From NCBI GenBank assembly GCA_904502185.1, contig CAJGDX010000027.1:1-22819 (forward strand): a DNA stretch of 22,819 nucleotides, written 5' to 3'. This document shows, piece after piece, positions 15,739 through 21,350 of this stretch. Made by a program: the position numbers and the translations under genes. Origin of the DNA: an uncultured Bacteroidaceae bacterium. Lineage in GTDB: Bacteria > Bacteroidota > Bacteroidia > Bacteroidales > Bacteroidaceae. Positions within the stretch are counted from its first letter, which is position 1. Each line of letters opens with the position of its first letter. The notes under the pieces were generated by a model that saw only the letters and a program-made list of their open reading frames with translations, ran no database searches and had not been told where the DNA came from.

Positions 15739-17169
15739 CTATTTTCTGTTATTTCTGCTGATGCCTGTGAAGCTGCGTACGCAACGGAAACCGATGTACG
15801 AACGCGATTCATTCTGATACTCGAACGAGCGTGTTGCACCCTGTATGAATTTTACGGGGTCTTTCCACGAACCGCCACGTACTGCTTTTTTCTTCAGTGC
15901 ATAGGGGTCCTCCTTTGCTGCGCGGTATTGCAGGTCGGGGTTGATGTCACCCATCTGCAGCACTCCTGCCTCGGTGTATACGGTTGATGTCCACTCGGCA
16001 ACGTTGCCTGCCATGTCGTAAAGGCCGTTGCTGTTGGCAGAGTAGATACCGCACTTCGATGTTATGAGGTTGCCGTCCTGTGTGTAGTCGCCTTCGCCAG
16101 GCTTGTAGTTGGCGTAGTAGCAACCTTTGTCGCTCTTGGTGTCGCCCGACTCCCAGGGGAATTTTCCACCCTCTTTGCCGCGTGCTGCGTACTCCCATTC
16201 AGCCTCCGAAGGCAGACGGTAGCGCTGGATATATTTTGCCTGACCGCCGAGTCCTTTCAGCAGATAGTCTGTGCGCCATGCGCAGAAGGCGTTAGCCTGC
16301 TCCCAGCTGACACCTACCACAGGGTAATCGCTGTAGTTGGGGTGGCTGAAGTAGAGATTAAGATATACCTCGTTGTTGCTGTTGGGGAAGTCGTTCACCC
16401 AGCAGGTGGTGTCGGGGTAGATGTTTACGATGTATGTGTTCTGGAAATCGTAGTAGCTCGAAAGGGGACGGGTGATTGTCTGTGTAATGATTCGGCCCTC
16501 GTCGTCGATGTAGGCTGTGTCCTTTGATATTATAACAGCTTCTGTGCTTACGGGAACATCTGTGTTGCGGTTGCGCTTTGCAGGGTCGAGGTTGTAGCGG
16601 CGCTGTGCTGCGAGAGTGTAGTCGTATATCTCGTAGCGGTAGTTCATCTGCGAAGCATCGAGCATCTTGGCGCCTGTGACGGGGTTGATGGTGTAGACAC
16701 TCTCGATGGCGCGCAACTCATCTTCGTTGGGCTTGCGCCAGGGGATGGGCTTGCTCCAGTTGAGATGGGGTGTGACAGGTTCGCCGAACTTGTCCTCGGT
16801 TATCTTGTATGTCTCGTCACCGCCGTATGCAGGGTCGGCAAGGCGTTCGCGGATGATAGAGTCGCGTACCCAGTAGACAAACTGGCGATACTCGGCATTT
16901 GTAACCTCTGTTTCGTCCATCCAGAAAGCATCGACCGATACATCCTTGACGCTGGAAGATGTTCCCCACAATGAATCTTTCTCTTCGTCGCCCATTTTAA
17001 TGGTTCCTCGCTCCACCAGCACCATGCCGTAGGGGGCAGGTTCGTTGATGGCTGTGCCGCTGATGCCTGTGAGTTCTCCTCCTATGGCGTTACTGCTCTG
17101 GGGACCCATGCACGATGCGAGCATGAGTGCGGAAATTATCGCCGGTAAACAGATTATGATTCTTTTCAT
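15739..17169 (-). CDS. gldK: Type IX secretion system lipoprotein GldK/PorK (FGE-sulfatase fold)
   Basis: Outer-membrane lipoprotein of 476 residues that builds the periplasmic ring with GldN. The signal peptide ends in the lipobox LASC with acylated Cys20. The remainder is a formylglycine-generating-enzyme-like fold: YGMVLVERGTIKMGD, VDAFWMDETEVTNAEYRQFV, VVGVSWEQANAFCAWR, YRLPSEAEWEYAARG, YDMAGNVAEWTSTVY, AVRGGSWKDP and YIGFRCVRS. The Cys pair that does catalysis in true FGEs is absent in the RGGSW...GATRSF segment, so it is structural, as in other GldK proteins. An insertion of about 120 residues (about 120-245) separates the first strands from the main FGE core. Its ATG overlaps the porP stop as ATGA, so the two are translationally coupled. 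Confidence 0.95.
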   Translation of the reverse strand: MKRIIICLPAIISALMLASCMGPQSSNAIGGELTGISGTAINEPAPYGMVLVERGTIKMGDEEKDSLWGTSSSVKDVSVDAFWMDETEVTNAEYRQFVYWVRDSIIRERLADPAYGGDETYKITEDKFGEPVTPHLNWSKPIPWRKPNEDELRAIESVYTINPVTGAKMLDASQMNYRYEIYDYTLAAQRRYNLDPAKRNRNTDVPVSTEAVIISKDTAYIDDEGRIITQTITRPLSSYYDFQNTYIVNIYPDTTCWVNDFPNSNNEVYLNLYFSHPNYSDYPVVGVSWEQANAFCAWRTDYLLKGLGGQAKYIQRYRLPSEAEWEYAARGKEGGKFPWESGDTKSDKGCYYANYKPGEGDYTQDGNLITSKCGIYSANSNGLYDMAGNVAEWTSTVYTEAGVLQMGDINPDLQYRAAKEDPYALKKKAVRGGSWKDPVKFIQGATRSFEYQNESRSYIGFRCVRSFTGISRNNRK

Positions 17170-18107
17170 TGTAATACTCTTATGCTGTTATGTTTGTTTT
17201 TACCCTTTTTGAATATGTCAAAATTAAAGTCGTATCCTAAGTATATGTCGTGGTTGCCATGTGCTGCGCCCACTCCCGAGGTGAATATTTCGTATCCGTA
17301 ACTGAGAGTGACGTTCATCAGTTCCATGCCCAGGAACAGCGCAACCGAAGTTGCAGGGCTGTAAGTTACACCACCGAAAATGTTGCGGTTGTTGTACTTG
17401 TAGTTTCCTTTGGCAGTGATGTCCGCCCGGTAAGATACAAGGTCGGTCATCAACATCATGGATGGCTGTATGGTTATTAACGTATTTTTTAACGGAATAT
17501 TGCCTTCGGCCATAAAATTATAAAATGGGTCTATCTGCATTTGGTTTTTTTCACCCAGATATATCAGCGGAGCATTGATGTGCAGCGCCGACAGACCTGC
17601 CTGAAAATATTTGTGCTGATAGAGTACACCGGCACCAAAATCTATCTTGTTGCCATTGACTGTGCCGGTGGGAAATGCCGGGTCGTTGCTCTCCTGCCCC
17701 AGTATTATTCCCGTTGGGTCGAACTTCTCGTTCAGCAGTCCCACCTGTGCGCCTACAGCCATGCGTCCGCCCAGCAATTCCATGGCAAAGGCATAGTTGA
17801 CGAAGAGGTGCTGGTTGTTGAACATTCCGGCCTCGTCGTTCAGTATGCCCATACCTATTGAGTGGTCGCCTTTGAGCATGGTCAGTGGTGCGTCCAGGTT
17901 GAAAAGCATGCTCTTGGGGTTTTTCTCGAATCCTGTCAGCTGGTTGCTGTATGCAGCAAAGATGTGCATCTTTTTAGTGGCACCTGCCCCTGCAGGGTTG
18001 TAGAAATTCTGCATCTGCCAGTAGTGGGTGTAGTGTACGTCGTACTGTGCGCGCATTTCGGCCAATGCGCACATGAGCAGTGTCAGAATTACAAAAATCT
18101 TTTTCAT
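17166..18107 (-). CDS. porP: PorP/SprF-type outer-membrane protein of the T9SS
   Basis: Outer-membrane beta-barrel of 313 residues from the PorP/SprF family. The signal peptide MKKIFVILTLLMCALAEMRA is followed by the family-typical QYDVHYTHYWQMQNFYNPAGAG. Further typical parts are NQLTGFEKNPKSMLFNLDAPL, HSIGMGILNDEAGMFNNQHLFVNYAFAME, KIDFGAGVLYQHKYFQAGLSALHINAP, and the barrel ending IYLGYDFNFDIFKKGK. PorP is thought to tie the GldK/GldN ring to the outer membrane or to help the secreted products reach the surface (family knowledge). First gene of the operon in the same order as porPKLMN of Porphyromonas gingivalis. Confidence 0.92.
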   Translation of the reverse strand: MKKIFVILTLLMCALAEMRAQYDVHYTHYWQMQNFYNPAGAGATKKMHIFAAYSNQLTGFEKNPKSMLFNLDAPLTMLKGDHSIGMGILNDEAGMFNNQHLFVNYAFAMELLGGRMAVGAQVGLLNEKFDPTGIILGQESNDPAFPTGTVNGNKIDFGAGVLYQHKYFQAGLSALHINAPLIYLGEKNQMQIDPFYNFMAEGNIPLKNTLITIQPSMMLMTDLVSYRADITAKGNYKYNNRNIFGGVTYSPATSVALFLGMELMNVTLSYGYEIFTSGVGAAHGNHDIYLGYDFNFDIFKKGKNKHNSIRVLQ

Positions 18108-18465
18108 CTATTGTTAAACGCGGCGAGCGTCTGAATAGTATGTGGTGCCGCTACAATTATGCGAAGTTCGGAATTTTTTATGAATTTTCATATATTTTTC
18201 CCCGTAAAGAGTTTGTCTGTGGGTAAAAAAGCCTTAATTGGGTAGTTTTTAAGTTACTTGTGATGCGAAAGTCGGGATTTCTCTCAGGAATTTGCGGAAC
18301 ATACCTGTATTCTATGGCAAAGGTTTTTCGCTGATGCAGTTGCCGTAAAATATGCAACAAAATTCAAATAGAGTAAAAAAAACGAATAAAGTCTGATGCC
18401 TTATAAGTTTTTCCAAAACTTTTTCCTAACTTGCGTCCGATGTTTAACCTTTAAACTGTAATGCT
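18108..18465. other. 358-bp divergent intergenic region, porP operon / ald
   Basis: A/T-rich region between the divergent porP and ald genes that must hold both promoters. I see no coding potential; a 60-codon open frame at 18178-18360 has no family features. No exact TAnnTTTG box is present for either gene; the closest for ald is TAAGTTTT at 18404-18411. A weak GCGGC...GCCGC pair lies in the predicted porP leader. Two short inverted repeats near ald are listed separately. Confidence 0.6.
18405..18421. promoter_or_regulatory. Inverted repeat in ald promoter region
   Basis: AAGTTTT-TCC-AAAACTT, a perfect 7-bp inverted repeat with 3-nt centre, 45 bp before the ald start and overlapping the weak -7-like TAAGTTTT. 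A second, GTTTAA-CCT-TTAAAC, lies at 18442-18456, 9 bp before the start codon. Either might bind a regulator such as an Lrp/AsnC protein; this is a guess from function. Confidence 0.35.
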
Positions 18466-19572
18466 ATGATTATTGGACTTCCCAAAGAGATAAAGAACAA
18501 CGAAAATCGCGTTGCTCTGACACCGGTGGGTGTAAAGGAGTTAGTCGACCGCGGTCACACTGTATATGTTCAGATGTCGGCAGGTGTCGGCAGTGGTTTT
18601 TCCGATGAAATGTATGTCGAGGCAGGCGCACTGATGCTACCCTGCATCGAGGATGTCTACGACAAGGCCGAAATGATAGTGAAGGTTAAAGAGCCTATCG
18701 CACAGGAATATCCCCTTGTCAAGCCCGGACAGTTGCTCTTCACTTATTTCCATTTTGCATCCGACGAGGCGCTGACCGACGCAATGCTGGCAAGCGGTGC
18801 AGTCTGCATCGCATACGAAACAGTGCAGTTGCCCGACGGTTCACTGCCGTTGCTTGTGCCCATGAGCGAGGTTGCCGGTAAGATGGCAACGCAGATGGCT
18901 GCGCGCTATCTCGAAGCTCCGCAGGGCGGCAAAGGCAAACTGATGGGCGGTGTCCCGGGTGTGAAACCTGCAAAAGTACTGGTTCTTGGTGCAGGTATTG
19001 TAGGAACCACTGCTGCAACAGTGGCGGCAGGCATGGGTGCAGATGTCACCATAGCCGACATTTCGCTGCCTCGTCTGCGCTATCTTGCACAGGTGATGCC
19101 GGCTAACGTCAAGACCCTCTGTTCAAGCAAGGGTGCCATCATCGAAGAACTCAAGAGTGCCGATGCTGTCATAGGCTCTGTTCTTGTGCCGGGCGCAAGA
19201 TGCCCCCACCTTGTAACAAAAGATATGCTCAAATATATTGCACCCGGAACAGTGATGGTAGATGTGGCAATAGACCAGGGTGGATGTTTCGAAACATCGC
19301 ACGCTACCACTCACAGCGACCCCGTGTACATGGTGGACGGAATTCTGCACTATGCGGTGGCGAACATTCCCGGAGCTGTGCCCTACACATCGACAATGGC
19401 ACTGACAAACGCCACTCTGCCTTATGTGCTGCAACTTGCCGACAAGGGCTGGCAGCAGGCATGTCGCGACAATGCAAGCCTTGCCAAGGGCGTGAACATC
19501 GTCGATGGTAAGGTGACATTCAAGGCTGTAGCCGACTGCTACAACCTTCCCTATTGCCTTGTCGAACTGTAA
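18466..19572 (+). CDS. ald: Alanine dehydrogenase
   Basis: NAD-dependent alanine dehydrogenase of 368 residues, interconverting L-alanine and pyruvate plus ammonia in the cytoplasm. Length and landmarks agree with the hexameric enzyme: MIIGLPKEIKNNENRVALTP with R15, KVKEP with K75, FTYFHFASD with H96 as acid/base, the NAD-binding GAGIVGTTAATVA (175 onward) and VDVAIDQGG with D270; these residues fall at exactly the positions of the Mycobacterium enzyme. The C-terminal YAVANIPGAVPYTSTMALTNATLPY is the family signature. It could serve alanine catabolism, ammonium assimilation or pyruvate/redox balance. Its neighbour downstream begins 36 bp later and may be co-transcribed. Confidence 0.97.
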   Translation: MIIGLPKEIKNNENRVALTPVGVKELVDRGHTVYVQMSAGVGSGFSDEMYVEAGALMLPCIEDVYDKAEMIVKVKEPIAQEYPLVKPGQLLFTYFHFASDEALTDAMLASGAVCIAYETVQLPDGSLPLLVPMSEVAGKMATQMAARYLEAPQGGKGKLMGGVPGVKPAKVLVLGAGIVGTTAATVAAGMGADVTIADISLPRLRYLAQVMPANVKTLCSSKGAIIEELKSADAVIGSVLVPGARCPHLVTKDMLKYIAPGTVMVDVAIDQGGCFETSHATTHSDPVYMVDGILHYAVANIPGAVPYTSTMALTNATLPYVLQLADKGWQQACRDNASLAKGVNIVDGKVTFKAVADCYNLPYCLVEL

Positions 19573-19608
19573 AAGAGAGATTAGACGAAAATATCACATA
19601 AACGCAAA

Positions 19609-21069
19609 ATGAAAAAAACATTATTTCTATTAGTGGCATTGGCACTGGCTCTTGGCGCATCGGCCAAAGTGGAGCTACCCAAGGTCTTAGGCAGCAATAT
19701 GGTGCTGCAGCAACAGAGTGAAATTAACCTTTGGGGAAAGGCTGATGCCAACAAAAAGGTCAATGTGGCCGTTTCGTGGAACAAAAAGAAGATTGTCACA
19801 CGTAGCGACAAGGATGGTAATTGGGCGGTAAAGGTGCCTACACCTGCCGGCTCGTTCGACAAACACACAATCACCATCAGCGATGGTGAGAAAATAACAC
19901 TCGACAACATCCTCATTGGCGATGTATGGGTGTGCGTGGGACAGAGCAACATGGAAATGCCGGTCCAAGGATATATGCACCAACCCGTTGAAAATGCCAT
20001 GACCTACATCAGACGTGGAAGTGCAATGAAAGACAAAATCCGAATGTTCACGGTGAAAAAGGCACGCTCCTACGACAAGGACCTTGACGACTGTGTAGGC
20101 GAGTGGCGCGAATCATCACCGGTAAGCGTGGCAGAAACATCAGCCGTTGCCTACTTCTTTGCCCACGAACTGTCGCATGAAGTGGATTATCCCATAGGTC
20201 TTATCACAGCCGGATGGGGCGGTTCGCGCGTGGAGTCATGGATGCCATTGTCGGCACTCAGGGAGATAGCAAGCGAAGAACAAATAAAACACAAGCACAC
20301 ACTGCATCATATAATCCCCTCGGAACTCTATTGTGGCATGATAGCCCCCATCCGCAACTACAAGGCAAAGGGCTTCCTGTGGTATCAGGGCGAGGCCAAT
20401 CTTGGCTATCAGAGCCTTGAATATTTGGGCGACATCGACCACTACGATGTGATGCTGGCACGCATGGTGCAGCAGTGGCGCGAAGATTGGGGCGACAAAG
20501 AGAACAAAATGCCCTTCTACTATGTGATGATACCTGCGTACTACTACTGCAATTCATACAAAGATACCACATTGCCTTTGTTCGTTGAGTGTCAGGAACG
20601 TGCAATGGACCTCATCCCCAATAGCGGCATGGCGGCAACAACCGACCTTGGCGAGGCAACCTGTCTGCACCCTGCGAAGAAATTCGAGATTGGCGAACGT
20701 CTGGCAGCATTGGCAATGGCACAGACATACGGCTGCAAAGGCTTCGAGGCAAAAGCGCCTCAGTACGAGTCGCACGAAATAAAGGATGATGGCAAGGTGA
20801 GAATAAAAATGAAAAACTCACCGCAGGGGCTTGCTCCCTGGAGCAATGTGCCGGTGAAAGGCTTCGAACTTGCAGGTGAAGACCGCAAGTTCTATCCTGC
20901 CGATGCCCGCGTGTGGGGCAGTGTTGTTACAGTGTGGAGCAAGGATGTTCCCAAGCCCGTAGCTGTGCGATATGCTTTCCACAATGTCTGTGGCGAGGTT
21001 AATCTGAAGAATCTTTACGGTGTACCCGCAATTCCGTTCCGCACCGACCGTTGGAACGATGTAAAATAA
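19609..21069 (+). CDS. Secreted sialate O-acetylesterase-like SGNH esterase
   Basis: Protein of 486 residues with a signal peptide (MKKTLFLLVALALALGASA, then K) and the architecture of bacterial sialate O-acetylesterases: a beta-sandwich start (VELPKVLGSNMVLQQQSEINLWGKA), then the SGNH domain with nucleophile S113 in WVCVGQSNMEMP, an oxyanion Gly/Asn region (LITAGWGGSRVESWMP; FLWYQGEANLGY) and the catalytic Asp-His pair in TDLGEATCLHPAKKFEIGERLA. A C-terminal beta-rich domain follows, ending VPAIPFRTDRW. It is expected in the periplasm or on the surface and removes O-acetyl groups from glycans; such enzymes act on sialic acid or on acetylated plant polysaccharides, and the sequence does not decide which. 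A hairpin terminator follows. Confidence 0.9.
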   Translation: MKKTLFLLVALALALGASAKVELPKVLGSNMVLQQQSEINLWGKADANKKVNVAVSWNKKKIVTRSDKDGNWAVKVPTPAGSFDKHTITISDGEKITLDNILIGDVWVCVGQSNMEMPVQGYMHQPVENAMTYIRRGSAMKDKIRMFTVKKARSYDKDLDDCVGEWRESSPVSVAETSAVAYFFAHELSHEVDYPIGLITAGWGGSRVESWMPLSALREIASEEQIKHKHTLHHIIPSELYCGMIAPIRNYKAKGFLWYQGEANLGYQSLEYLGDIDHYDVMLARMVQQWREDWGDKENKMPFYYVMIPAYYYCNSYKDTTLPLFVECQERAMDLIPNSGMAATTDLGEATCLHPAKKFEIGERLAALAMAQTYGCKGFEAKAPQYESHEIKDDGKVRIKMKNSPQGLAPWSNVPVKGFELAGEDRKFYPADARVWGSVVTVWSKDVPKPVAVRYAFHNVCGEVNLKNLYGVPAIPFRTDRWNDVK

Positions 21070-21096
21070 ACAATTCGGATAATATTTGTATAACAT

Positions 21097-21131
21097 GACC
21101 GACGAGGTGTGCCTAGCACACCTCGTCGGTC
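21097..21131 (+). terminator. Hairpin terminator after the SGNH esterase gene
   Basis: A 16-bp perfect stem (21097-21112 with 21116-21131; core GACGAGGTGTGC) and 3-nt loop, 27 bp after the stop codon, followed by TGTTTAT. It ends the ald-esterase transcript. Confidence 0.8.
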
Positions 21132-21138
21132 TGTTTAT

Positions 21139-21163
21139 AAAAAAAGGCGAGTTGCCCCGCCTT
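21139..21163 (-). terminator. Second, distal minus-strand terminator
   Basis: AAGGCG (21144-21149) and CGCCTT (21158-21163) form a short stem; on the minus strand it is followed at once by seven T (complement of A at 21139-21145), a classic intrinsic terminator. It would catch read-through from the hydrolase gene at 21351. Confidence 0.6.
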
Positions 21164-21301
21164 GAATGTTTTCACAACACACACACGCACAGTTCCACAT
21201 ATTGAACCTCGGTGTATTTGATGTTACTTCCGTTCCCCGCAAATTTAAAACACTAAATTCCTCCATTTCCCCGAAATTTAAACATAACGTTTATAATAAA
21301 A
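21164..21301. other. Non-coding spacer between convergent esterase genes
   Basis: A/T-rich spacer with a short CA-rich run (21175-21190) and a direct repeat of CCCCG plus AAATTTAAA (near 21236-21250 and 21269-21282). No open frame, RNA gene or promoter was recognised here. Confidence 0.5.
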
Positions 21302-21334
21302 AGCAAGCAGCCGGGAAATTCCCGGCTGCTTGCT
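21302..21334 (-). terminator. Terminator of the alpha/beta-hydrolase gene
   Basis: A 16-bp perfect inverted repeat (21302-21317 with 21319-21334; core GCAAGCAGCCGGGAA), 17 bp after the stop codon of the minus-strand hydrolase. On the minus strand it is followed by TTTTTATTATAAA, giving a good intrinsic terminator. Confidence 0.85.
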
Positions 21335-21350
21335 AAATTAGTTGCTGTTA

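Noticed and set aside
15739..17169. Sulfatase-modifying enzyme
   Set aside because: The FGE fold is present, but catalytic Cys residues are missing and the gene sits in the T9SS operon with a lipobox, so it is GldK.
18178..18360. 60-codon open frame on the minus strand upstream of porP
   Set aside because: No family resemblance, no promoter or start context, A/T-rich promoter region; best seen as chance.
21175..21190. CA-rich run as a functional microsatellite
   Set aside because: Too short and imperfect, non-coding, and not placed at a promoter.
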